DNA of 64,000 nucleotides from Ixodes scapularis. Lineage: Eukaryota > Arthropoda > Arachnida > Ixodida > Ixodidae. The first letter of the stretch is position 1, and every line of letters starts with the position of its first letter. The notes below the pieces were generated by a model. It worked only from the letters and a program-made list of their open reading frames with translations. It was not told where the DNA came from and ran no database searches. This document shows, piece by piece, positions 1-8,998 of this stretch. The stretch lies in the NCBI RefSeq assembly GCF_016920785.2, contig NW_024609857.1:129635094-129699093 (forward strand), written 5' to 3'. The position numbers were made by a program, and so were the translations under genes.

Positions 1-343
1 AATGGGCGGTGGGCTCGCCCCATTTTAAAGATCGTCCCCGATTCTGGCCGTTTCTAAGCCTTAAACATACGCGGTAACCGTTGACATGGCAACGTATTGC
101 TACTCCGTGGCTTCGAGTAGATTTCGTTCGTGGCACAATACCTGCATCTTGAAAACAAGTATTTCAAGGCTTCAAAGTCGCTCCAGCTCAGATCTAAATA
201 GTGCAGCTGCTCGCCGAGTATGCGCGCTCGCGTTCGTCTCAGGTATAGTTGAAGGCTTAAATCTTCGGCCGCAGATGGTCAAAGCGCACACGAACGCCCA
301 AAAAATTCGAGAACGAAACATACCCCCCAAAATTTGAGAACGA

Positions 344-678
344 GCACAGGAGGAAGAAAATAGAACACAGGAAAGAGCGCTGAATCCGAACTTATGCATT
401 GTGAAAGAAAGAGAAAGAGGAAGCTTCAGACATGAAGCCCCCACGCGGACCCACAAGGTAAAAAAAAAAGGAAAATAAAAACAGATACATTACTAAGTTA
501 GAGTAGAAAAGGATAAAACTGACATTATTAGGTCACGACAAAAAAAAAAAGATAAGAAAAAAGAAGACAGAACAACAACGTGGGCTTCATATTTGGAGGT
601 TCCTCTTTTTCTTTCTTTCACAATACATAAGTTGGGAGTCAGCGCTCCTTCCTGTGTTTTGTTATCTTCCTCCTGTGC
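344..678. mobile_element. Nested fold-back MITE inside the TIR element
   Basis: Bases 344-445 and 579-678 form about 100-bp inverted arms that start GCACAGGAGGAAG and are roughly 85-90% alike by eye. The spacer is A-rich. Nothing in it codes. No convincing target duplication was found at the edges. Confidence 0.65.
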
Positions 679-836
679 TTGTGCGCTGTTTTAGATATGT
701 CTCAAGTACCAGCTAGCTCAACTCTATGTTACTACGAGAACAAGCGTCAAATTAGAGCGCTACGGATTGGATTGTTTCGGCTGCACTTGAAGCGGGATGG
801 CCGAACGAGTCGAGGCCGATCCAAGGCCAGAAGAAA

Positions 837-1077
837 ATGGCGGAAGAGAAGGCTCCCGCGCGCGTTCGCTTCTCGATCGATGCTGACATTTATGTGCTAC
901 GCGAGGTGTACGCCACTAACCCATTCGAGGATTCCAAGAGGTGGACTTCAATTGCCAAAAGGGTTTCCGTCTCCGAAGCAATCGGAAGAATTACTCCACG
1001 CGGGTCATCCTCGACCGGGTTGACCTGCTGCTGGCAGAGTTTAATACGAAGCACAGATTTCCCGGTGACTTTTCGTA
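837..1077 (+). pseudogene. Myb/SANT-like DNA-binding domain remnant
   Basis: From the ATG at 837 the frame reads ARVRFSIDADIYVLREVYA, NPFEDSKRW, then IAKRVSV. From about 1000 another frame continues as VILDRVDLLLAEFNTKHRF and stops at 1075-1077. The tryptophan and the helix-like spacing resemble the Myb/SANT-like DNA-binding domain common in transposon-associated arthropod proteins. A frameshift near 990 separates the halves. The gene lies within the TIR element and presumably belonged to it. The domain assignment rests on pattern recognition only. Confidence 0.5.
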
Positions 1078-1260
1078 ACGTAACGTAAAACAAAAAACAA
1101 ACAAAAAAAAAAAAAAAAAAAAAAAACGGGTCAGTTTGAACGAGTGTTTAGCCACGCAGTAGGAATACGTTACCATGTCAAGAGTTACGACGTATGTTTA
1201 GGCTTAGGAACGGCCAGAATCAGGTACGATCTTTAAAACGGGGCGAGCCCACCACTCATT

Positions 1261-1384
1261 CTTTGTGAGTTGAGCGAGATAAACCAAAGCGAAAGCCGGT
1301 TGCACTATTCATTGGCAATAAAATTGGCTAATACTGCAGCGACCATGACGAATTTGCTCCGAAGCGAGCGGAAAGGGCGCCGCC
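1261..1384. other. Short non-coding gap
   Basis: This stretch links the TIR element to the gypsy remnant. I see no feature in it. Confidence 0.4.
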
Positions 1385-1659
1385 ATGTTTCGCGACACAA
1401 CCCGGCCCCAAGCAATTGGGGGCCCCACGCTATTTCTTGAATTTCACGTTGGGGGCACGCGCCAACCCAAAACCCCAAACGGAGTCTGGGTTCTGCGCAT
1501 GCCGAGATTCATCGACCGCTTCTCGAAGCGGATGGCAGTTCTAAATTCGGGGACGTCTACAAGGTGGCACTGGCAAGGGAACTGGCTACAGAGCAGAGTA
1601 AAGAGCTGCAGAGACAGAGCGGTCCAGATGCCACCGATGTGCATCGGTTGTGGGACAGA

Positions 1660-2396
1660 CAAGTCCAGGAACAGCAGTAACAGCCAGGAGCTGTCTGCTC
1701 TCGATGTGGTTCTTCTGCGCATGAATCTTGTAAGCGTCCATTCCTTAAAGCGAAGTGCTTCAAGTGCGGAAAAGAAGGACACGTCAAAAGAATGTACAGA
1801 GGAGAACACACCAGGGGTAAGCCAAAGAGCCGGCCTAATGTGGGTCCCGGAGTCGTGTGCGTTGTGCGTTGTAACGTAGTCGCGGGGGTGCCACCGGTTA
1901 TGACTTGGTTGGAAATAGCAGGTCACGAGGTAGAGTTGGAGGTTGATACGGTCTCTGCAGATACCTTTAAGCCAGAGGAGGCGCATCGAAAGATTCTACC
2001 TCGAGGAGTGCTAAAACGGTGTGACCTCAGCTTGCGTACGCACAACGGGGAAGAAGTTAACATTGTCGGTGTATCCGACGTCGAGGTAACTAGCGGTCAT
2101 GGGAAACATGTGCTGCCTTTAGTGGTGGTAAGAAACGGCAATGTGCGGCTTCAAACGCTGCTTGGTAGAAACTGGCTTCAGCAAGTAAAGCTGGACTGGA
2201 GGTCAGTTTTCGCCGTTACAGCAGACGAGAAATCTCTTGAAACATTGAAAGTGATCTTTCCGTCGGTGTTTAAAAAATAATCCGCAGCCATAACGGGATT
2301 CACCGCAAGCCTTGTTTTCAAGGATAATGCTCAGCCAGTCTTCTGCAAGCACCGTACCGTTCCTATCGGGTTTAGGGACGCTGCTGATTGCGAGTG
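1660..2396 (+). pseudogene. Ty3/gypsy gag-protease remnant
   Basis: Two zinc-knuckle remnants are visible. The first (CSRCGSSAHESC) has shortened spacing. The second (CFKCGKEGHVKRMY) has its last cysteine replaced by tyrosine. A retropepsin-like region follows at about 1890-2200 (MTWLEIAGHEVELEVDT, then LLGRNWL), in which the catalytic D-S/T-G triad is degraded to DTVSA. A stop at 2278-2280 cuts the frame, and about 30 more codons resembling the lead into reverse transcriptase follow. The triad and knuckle losses make this copy inactive. Confidence 0.7.
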
Positions 2397-3157
2397 AACC
2401 AGTAAGTGCTTGTCGAGGCCCAGGGTGCAGATGGGTTTTTTTCAGCAGGTTTCGGAAATATTGCGGGAACAGCATTTGACACAAGGAACGCTGGCCGACG
2501 AGTCTGTCAGCGGGTTTTGGAAAAACTGCGGGAACATCATTTGACACCGGGAACGCTGGCGGACGAGTTTGTTAGCGCGTGTCGAAAAAATTGAAGGGTT
2601 AGCAGTTGATACCGGGAACACTGGCAGGCGAGTTAATGAGCACTAAGATTTGTGCCTGCTGGGCCAAGTCTTTGCTTGTTGCTTCCCATCATCCCAAAAA
2701 TCGACGAGGGGCAGAGGAACGAATCTCCCTTCAGAAGGGTCATTGCTAGAAAGCCACAAAGACGATTTATAGGATGCTTTTTCGACTTCACTCTCGCCGG
2801 TCGTGGCAGTGATAGGAAGACTTTTAATAAGTTATGTCGCGTCACGACCTGGCCTTGGATGAGGCAGTAGACATTTAGGTGGGCTTGTGGCCGTCCAGCT
2901 TGCCTTGAAGCGCGAACAATTCAAGCGGGCTTGCTCACCGAGCTGCCACCTCCTCCGAGGACCAATGAGTCCCAAGAGTCCGTACGCCCGTGGACAGAAC
3001 GGGACGCTGACGCTTAGATCGAGTCGCACATGGTTTACGCGGCCGTTTACGAACGCAGTTATGGTATGGCCATCCCGCTGTGAATAGTGGATCCCTTCGC
3101 ATGCGCAACAGTTCGACTGGGTTTACGCCATCGTTAGCCAGTCCTGAGAGAAACTCA
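2397..3157 (+). other. Probable decayed gypsy continuation
   Basis: No continuous frame remains. At about 2416-2595 a roughly 75-bp segment appears twice in diverged form: both copies contain GGGAACA followed by TTTGACAC, then GGAACGCTGGC. A weak integrase-like string (VYERSYGMAI) occurs near 3030-3075. The assignment depends on position after the gag-protease remnant and is uncertain. Confidence 0.3.
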
Positions 3158-3262
3158 ATTTTAGAGCGCAGCTCTTAGGCGCCCGTATCCGGCTTGAGCG
3201 GCGTCGCCGTCGGCGTCGCCGTTGGCGTCGCCGTCGGCGTAACCGCGCGGTGCATTATGGGT
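3158..3262. repeat. GTCGCC-type simple repeat in a dispersed repeat
   Basis: A short tract of six-base units (GTCGCC/GTCGGC and variants) occupies about 3190-3245. It is flanked by AGAGCGCAGCTCTTAGGCGC on the left and GCGCGGTGCATTATGGGTAA on the right. I recall similar flanks from interspersed repeats in tick sequence, but cannot check that here. Confidence 0.5.
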
Positions 3263-3265
3263 AAA

Positions 3266-3768
3266 TTTCCCCGCTGAATCTAGCAGAAAATTTTCCCGCT
3301 AAATCTAGCGGAAAAAATTTCCCCGCTAAATCTAGCGGAAAAAATTTCCCCGCTAAATCTAGCGGAAAAAATTTCCCCGCTAAATCTAGCGGAAAAAATT
3401 TCCCCGCTTAGCGGAAAAATTTCCCCGCTAAATCTACCGGAAACATTTCCCCGCTAAATCTAGCGGAAAAAATTTCCCCGCTAAATCTAGCGGAAAAATT
3501 TCCCCGTTAAATCTAGCGGAAAAAATTTCCCCGCTAAATCTAGCGGAAAACTTTCCCCGCTAAATCTAGCGGAAAAAATTTCCCCGCTAAATCTGGCGGA
3601 AAAAATTTCCCCGCTAAATCTAGCGGAAAAATTTCCCCGCTAAATCTAGCGGAAAAAATTTCCCCGCTAAATCTAGCGGAAAAAATTTCCCCGCTAAATC
3701 TAGTGGAAAACTTTCCCCGCTAAATCTAGCGGAAAAAATTTCCCCGCTAAATCTAGCGGAAAAATTTT
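3266..3768. repeat. 27-28-bp palindromic minisatellite, about 19 units
   Basis: The unit is built around CCGCTAAATCTAGCGG, a near-palindrome, separated by AAAAAATTTCC spacers. Nearly all units are intact. One at about 3404 has an internal deletion, and single-base variants occur at several others. On the minus strand it reads as PLDLAGKFF repeats, which I regard as incidental. Confidence 0.9.
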
Positions 3769-3950
3769 GGTCACGTGACCCGGGGGGTCGCGTGACCTGG
3801 GGAGTCACGTGACACCCCGAGGTCACGTGACCCCCTCCCGAGGTCACGTGACCTCTGAGGGGGCGTGTTTGCCCCCACGTGACCCCACCAAGGTCACGTG
3901 CCCTCGGGGGGGGGGGTCACGTGACCCCCCCCCCCCCCGAGAACACGTGG
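3769..3950. promoter_or_regulatory. Array of nine GTCACGTGAC-type palindromes
   Basis: Core sites occur at 3769-3780, 3786-3797 (CGCGTG variant), 3804-3813, 3821-3832, 3842-3853, 3876-3881, 3892-3900, 3915-3926 and 3944-3949. Most match the 10-mer GTCACGTGAC, the extended E-box bound by bHLH-ZIP factors such as USF and TFEB/MITF (the CLEAR motif). Spacers are G- or C-runs. No gene start lies nearby, so the array may be a simple tandem repeat rather than a functional control region. Confidence 0.55.
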
Positions 3951-4046
3951 CCCTCAGTACCCTCCCCTCCTCCTCCTCAAGAGCTGCGCTCCAATTCGGC
4001 GTTACAGGGAGTGGTAAACGACTTTCACTTTTTTTAAGCAATAAAT
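3951..4046. other. Spacer with no gene
   Basis: Short non-coding stretch ending in the A-run that begins the next fold-back element. Confidence 0.4.
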
Positions 4047-4568
4047 AAAAAAAAAAAACGCATCTCCACGTGGTGAATGATGTTGATTGGGGGCGAAGCT
4101 CTGGTGGTGCTTGTCTGCGTAGACGCTGAGCCGCAGCACGACGAGCCTTTCGTTCGTTTTCATCCATGTCACGCTGCGGTCAAATGCTCAGATGCGTATA
4201 TGACCACGTTCCATACCACACATAGACCGATCTCACCAGCCAGTTTGACTACGCCACCGCTGCCGCAATGCATCGAGGGAACTTTAGTCTTTTTGCACGT
4301 GCGACAACCTCGCTGAAGCTCTTCGCGTGTAGACCACGGGAAGGCACGAGCCCTCGCGTGCACTGCCGTCTGCCTCCTGTGAACTAAAGTTATGGCGGCT
4401 CTACGCATGCGCCCAACGCTTAGTGAGATCGGTCTATTCTCTTTCTGACATGGATGAAAACGAATGAAAGGCTTGGCATGCTGCGGCTCACCGTCTACGC
4501 AGACAAGCACCACCAGAGCTTCGCCTCAATCAACATCATTCAGCACGTAGAGATGCGTTTTTTTTTTT
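4047..4568. mobile_element. Fold-back MITE with A-run/T-run ends
   Basis: Bases 4047-4171 are matched by an inverted copy at 4446-4568. Both contain CGCATCTC, GATGTTGATTG and GGTGGTGCTTGTCTGCG. A second paired block, ATAGACCGATCTCAC (about 4222) and its inverse (about 4421), extends the fold inward. The interior does not code. The ends are homopolymer A and T, which obscures any target duplication. Confidence 0.75.
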
Positions 4569-4817
4569 GCCCTGCACGAGCACGGGAGCACGTGAGCTCA
4601 CGAGCAGGCGCACGTGCACCCGACGACGAACGAACATACGGACATGGCTAGCCCCTAAGGCGCTTTGCCCATAAAAATTACAAGTTTGTCCAGGTAAGAG
4701 AACTAACTGAAGAAGCAGCAGTTAGGAGAGGTTATAAGTTTTCCTATACTGAAACCCAATTCACATTTTAAACATAACATTTATTGCAGACAATTCGTGG
4801 CCATGAACCAACACCTC
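4569..4817. other. Spacer with no recognised gene
   Basis: I see GC-rich sequence followed by AT-rich sequence and no supported coding region. Confidence 0.4.
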
Positions 4818-4820
4818 TTA

Positions 4821-5007
4821 CCGCTCATTCACACTGAAAGCGGATCCGCGTTCGCAAATCGGTTGCGAACGCGGTTGTATAAAGATTCAGTACAATTGTA
4901 CGCGCACTCGATGACATCAAACGCGCGTGGAATTGTACTGAATCTTTATACAACCACGTTCGCAACCACTTTGCGAACGCGGATCCGCTTCCAGTGAGAA
5001 TGAGCCG
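4821..5007. mobile_element. Palindromic MITE with TTA target duplication (Harbinger-type)
   Basis: The element is almost one inverted repeat. About 85 bp from CCGCTCATTC are mirrored by the right end GAATGAGCCG (read inward as CGGCTCATTC), with a short AT/GC spacer around 4906-4922. It is flanked by TTA at 4818-4820 and 5008-5010. A three-base TWA duplication is the signature of PIF/Harbinger insertions, so a Harbinger-mobilised MITE is the best call. It has no coding capacity. Confidence 0.8.
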
Positions 5008-5010
5008 TTA

Positions 5011-5589
5011 GACTGGAAGGCGTCACCGCTTCCGAGTTGGGAGGCGAAGATGGCGGAGAGTGAAGGCCATGGCCCCGGCGCCTGTTGGCTGTGACCGGCA
5101 CCACCACCATCGGCGAATTCCGTTCGCCGATGGAACGCCGTTGAATAGCATCTTTCAAAGCAGTTCTTAAGGGGGATCTACTCGTTAACAGTGACTTCTC
5201 AACGTTTCTGAAAATGGACACACGTGTGTGCTTTTGCCGGGATATGTAGTATACATTTCAGTCGAAGCATTTGTGTCGTCTTCCAGCTGTTATGTTTGTG
5301 CTTCAACACCAAGTCGACGTGCCGTGCACGTGGTATGTCTTTGTGTAAGGAATGCATGTATGGACACATAGGATGATTTCATTTGCCGCATTCATACGTG
5401 AGATAAACCATAATTTCAGCTTGATTTGTGGGGTAGATGCAAGTAGCTCTCGACTAGCTTTCTCAACTGCCTGCATTCCCCCATAAAATTTATTTCTGAG
5501 GTTGCGTTGTTGCCCAGACATACTTAAAAGCAGATGCCATTGATGGCATCTATGTTTTGTACCCGGAGACATGTTCCGAGTCTTCGCCC
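5011..5589. other. Non-coding stretch before LINE-1
   Basis: No frame with recognisable domains is present. A short inverted pair around 5110-5130 (ATCGGCGAA / TTCGCCGAT) is the only structure seen. Confidence 0.4.
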
Positions 5590-5595
5590 AACTGA

Positions 5596-8374
5596 TTGCT
5601 GCCAGGCAAAATGATGTACTTTAACTTGTATATAGCAAACAAAGGGGATAAATTTGCCATCAATGTGTCTACAACCCAGTTTTCAGGACTACATTACTGG
5701 ATAATCAGGGATCTTGTCTTCAGCCATCGATTCTTCACTCGCCGACATATCATTGTACTCACTGAAACTTGGCTATCTAGTGTTGTACGTGACAGCGAAA
5801 TTTTTTGTTGCGAGAAGCGTTTCTCTTTTTATCGATGCGATAGGCTATCTAGGCGTGGTGGTGGTGTCATAATCGCGGTAAATGATAGCATTGAGTCTTG
5901 TCTTACCAACATTGTTACATCTCTTGAGTTTACTGGCGTGCGCTTGCGTTTTAGCCATAAACAGGTTATTTCGTGCGCGTGCTACCGTCCTCCCAATGCC
6001 ACAGCAAACTTTTTTATAGATTTACACGATGCTCCAAATACAATTCGTGCAAGGTTTCCTGCCTTGCCTTTGTTTCTTTCGGACGATTTTAATCTCCCCG
6101 GCATTGACTGGTCTGGTCTATATCCTACCATATCTTCAAATTCTGCTGCGTGTTCCGAGTTTTTAAGTCTCTGCTCCGATTTTTCGTTAACGCAGACAGT
6201 TACTAGGCCGACTCGTGTTACGGCAACTTCTGAGAACGTGCTGGACCTTATTCTTTCTACCGCGCCTGATCTTGCATCCTCTCTTACGTATTTACCTGCC
6301 ATCAGCGATCACTGTTTACTTCACTTTCACCTAAGCGCTCCTGTATCTGCCTTCGCAAAAGCGAAGAATAACTCTTTTCTTGATTATGGCAAAGCTGATT
6401 TTGAGGGTATAAACCGCGAGTTAGCTCAATTTCTTGACTGTTTCCTATTCAATTTTTCCGAACGCTGTGTCGAGGTTAATTGGACAATGTTCAAAAATAA
6501 AGCCAATTCCCTCATCAATTCTTTCGTCCCACGTCGCTTTCTTACTAATAGCTCCACGTCCCCATGGTTTAATAATGCCTCGAAAAGACTTTGAAATAAA
6601 AAGAAACGCCTGTTCCGCACTGCTAAGCGTGCAGACACTGTTGAGAGCTGGACGGTTTACCACAACGCAGAAAATTTATACAAAAATGCAATTAAGGACG
6701 CCAAACAAACTTTCTTCAGCCAAACCTTGCCCCGTCTGTTATCAACTAGTGTAAAAATGTTTTGGAGTGTTATTAATGGCAAGAAAGACAAGGCTATTTT
6801 GCTTTATGACTCTGATGGCATTGTTATGTCTGACGATGACTCTTCGAAAATCCTTAATGAGGTGTTTGTTCAATCGTTTTCTAGAGATGTAAACTGTTCT
6901 ATTGTTACTTACCCTAATCATGATTTCTTTCCTATGGACCCGCTTGTGCTTGATTTTGATGGCATTGTTAAGCTGATTGACAACCTCAAAGTGTCTTCGT
7001 CATGTGGTATTGATAATATTAACACTAAGTTTCTAAAGCATACTAAAATTTACAGTGCAATTTTTCTTACTAAGATTTTTGAGCGATCTATTCTTACTGG
7101 TGTCCTTCCTGAAGATTGGAAAACTGGCAAGGTGGTTCCACTTCATAAATCAGGCGACAAACACTGCCCCGACAATTATAGACCCATTTCCATAACCAGT
7201 ACTCCTTGTAAAATGTTAGAGCATATTATTTATTCACATCTTGTTAAATATCTTGAATCCAACTCTTTTTTCTCGTCCTCACAGCATGGCTTTTGTAAAT
7301 TTCTTTCTTGCGAAACACAACTTCTCGTCTTTCCTTACTAACGATTTATTTTCATTACTTGATCATGCATCCCAAGTTGACTGTATTTTTCTTGATTTCT
7401 GCAAAGCATTTGATAAAGTTTGTCACCAATTACTACTCTTCAAGCTTAGAAAACTCAACCTCGACCCTCAGATACTAACTTGGATTAAGTGTTTTCTTAC
7501 AAATCGTTCTCAGTTTGTTAATGTAAATAACTCTAATTCTTCAGTGTCTTCTGTTACTTCTGGCGTCCCTCAAGGCTCCGTTCTCGGTCCTTTGTTATTC
7601 CTCATATACATCAATGACTTGCCGTTGTGTGTCTCATCATCGCTTAGTTTATTCGCGGATGACTGCGTTATTTATCGTAAGATTACTAATGATTCTGACT
7701 CTCTCTTTCTTCAAAATGACTTAAATGCTGTTCTTGATTGGCGCAAGCTGTGGTCCATGACACTTAATACAAAAAAAAGTAAAACAATGAAAGTGTCTCG
7801 CCGTAACACTACGTCTTTTATCTATCATCTTGATAACGTTTCTTTAGAATGTGTGACTTCATATAAATACCTCGGTGTGCATATTACTTCTAACCTCTCC
7901 TGGCATATTCATATTAACCACATCATTGATAATGTCTATTCTATGTTAGGCTACCTAAAACGTAACTTTTCTCCAGCGCCAGTTTCTCTCAAACTAATAT
8001 TATTCAAATCTTTGGTTCACTCAAAGTTAGAGTATGCAGCTTTAATCTGGGATCCTGGTCAGACGACGCTCACTTCTCATCTCGAGTCAGTTCAGAACCG
8101 CGGCGCTCGTTTCATACTTAACAATTATCACCGTACAGCTAGTGTATCACCCATGAAATCTCTTCTCTCCTTGCCACTGCTTTATTTGCGCCGTAAGTGT
8201 TCTCGTCTATGTCTTTTCTATAAAATATATAATTCTAACCCCATTCTTAAAGAAAAGCTCTTCCTCGTCCCACCTTACGTTTTTCCACGCATTGATCATC
8301 AGTACAAAGTCGGCATTCCTCATTGTCGAACCTCAGCCTATCACGATTCTTTCATTCCTAGGACATCATCAGAT
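5596..8374 (+). pseudogene. LINE-1 ORF2: AP endonuclease and reverse transcriptase
   Basis: The endonuclease part shows TETWLSS, CYRPPN, the D-N motif region (DDFNLPGIDW) and AISDH. The reverse transcriptase part shows NYRPISITSTPCK, FLDFCKAFDKVCH, SGVPQGSVLGPLLF and LFADDC, the active-site FADD. The reading frame is broken by a TGA at 6592-6594, in the frame that then continues to 7341, and by a frameshift around 7300-7340. The final codons are displaced to 13011 by the LINE-2 insertion. The product would cut target DNA and prime cDNA synthesis on it. This copy is inactive. The family is the Jockey-superfamily CR1/L2 group; the exact clade is not resolved. Confidence 0.85.
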
Positions 8375-8383
8375 GTCCTAGGA
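8356..8383. repeat. Inverted repeat and filler at the LINE-2 5' junction
   Basis: TCCTAGGACATC (8356-8367) and its exact inverse (8372-8383) are separated by four bases. The nine bases 8375-8383 belong to neither LINE. They equal the reverse complement of 8356-8364 in the target. This is what a strand-switch of the reverse transcriptase onto the target DNA at the end of integration would leave. Confidence 0.7.
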
Positions 8384-8646
8384 AGTTGGCCTGGAGACAG
8401 CAGCCCGAACATGTCTTCTAGAGCACTTTTCTTCTTCTTGATGCAGTTGGTCTCCGTTCCATATCAACAAAAGGGCACGATCACTGCTGCCGACAAGTTC
8501 TACCTCCATCACCCCCCGGCATCGGCCTCCACCTGGCTGCTAAGTGACAAACCACAGTCATCTGCTGCTGACCTGCAAGGCATCACCATTGGCCGACAAA
8601 GCTTGTCAACGGCATCGACGTCATCAACGCTGCCGTCTTCGGGGGA

Positions 8647-8682
8647 TATAAAAGAGATCCCAGCGCCTGTGCGCCTCAGTTG
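8647..8682 (+). promoter_or_regulatory. TATA box and initiator in monomer 1/2
   Basis: TATAAAAG begins at 8647 and the initiator TCAGTT has its A at 8678, 31 bases downstream. This is the normal TATA-to-start distance for RNA polymerase II, and TCAGT is the arthropod initiator consensus. Confidence 0.7.
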
Positions 8683-8940
8683 GCCTGGAGACAGCAGCCC
8701 GAACATGTCTTCTAGAGCACTTTTCTTCTTCTTGATGCAGTTGGTCTCCGTTCCATATCAACAAAAGGGCACGATCACTGCTGCCGACAAGTTCTACCTC
8801 CGTCACACCCCGGCATCGGCCTCCACCTGGCTGCTAAGTGACAAAGCACAGTCATTTGCTGCTGACCTGCAAGGCATCACCATTGGCCGACAAAGCTTGT
8901 CAACGGCATCGACGTCATCAACGCTGCCGTCTTCGGGGGA

Positions 8941-8976
8941 TATAAAAGAGATCCCAGCGCCTGTGCGCCTCAGTTG
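8941..8976 (+). promoter_or_regulatory. TATA box and initiator in monomer 2/3
   Basis: TATAAAAG at 8941-8948 and the initiator A at 8972 repeat the 31-base spacing of the upstream copy. A transcript starting here would have a 27-base leader before the ORF1 ATG at 8999. Confidence 0.7.
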
Positions 8977-8998
8977 GCCTGGAGACAGCAGCCCGAAC

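Larger units (their letters stand above)
1..1260. mobile_element. TIR DNA transposon, non-autonomous or decayed
   Basis: Bases 1-115 and 1146-1260 are inverted copies of each other with few mismatches. Both outer ends read AATGNNNGGTGGGCTCGCCC inward, and the match continues through the CTTAAACATACG and TGACATGGTAACGTATT segments. The interior holds a nested MITE and a broken Myb/SANT-like gene. No transposase is visible, so this is probably a deletion derivative. The left end coincides with the first base of the window, so a target-site duplication cannot be tested and the superfamily is not assigned. Confidence 0.8.

Noticed and set aside
3620..3847. Minus-strand repeat protein with PLDLAGKFF units
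   Set aside because: It is a translation of the 28-bp minisatellite and ends in the G/C-rich array. There is no sign of a gene.
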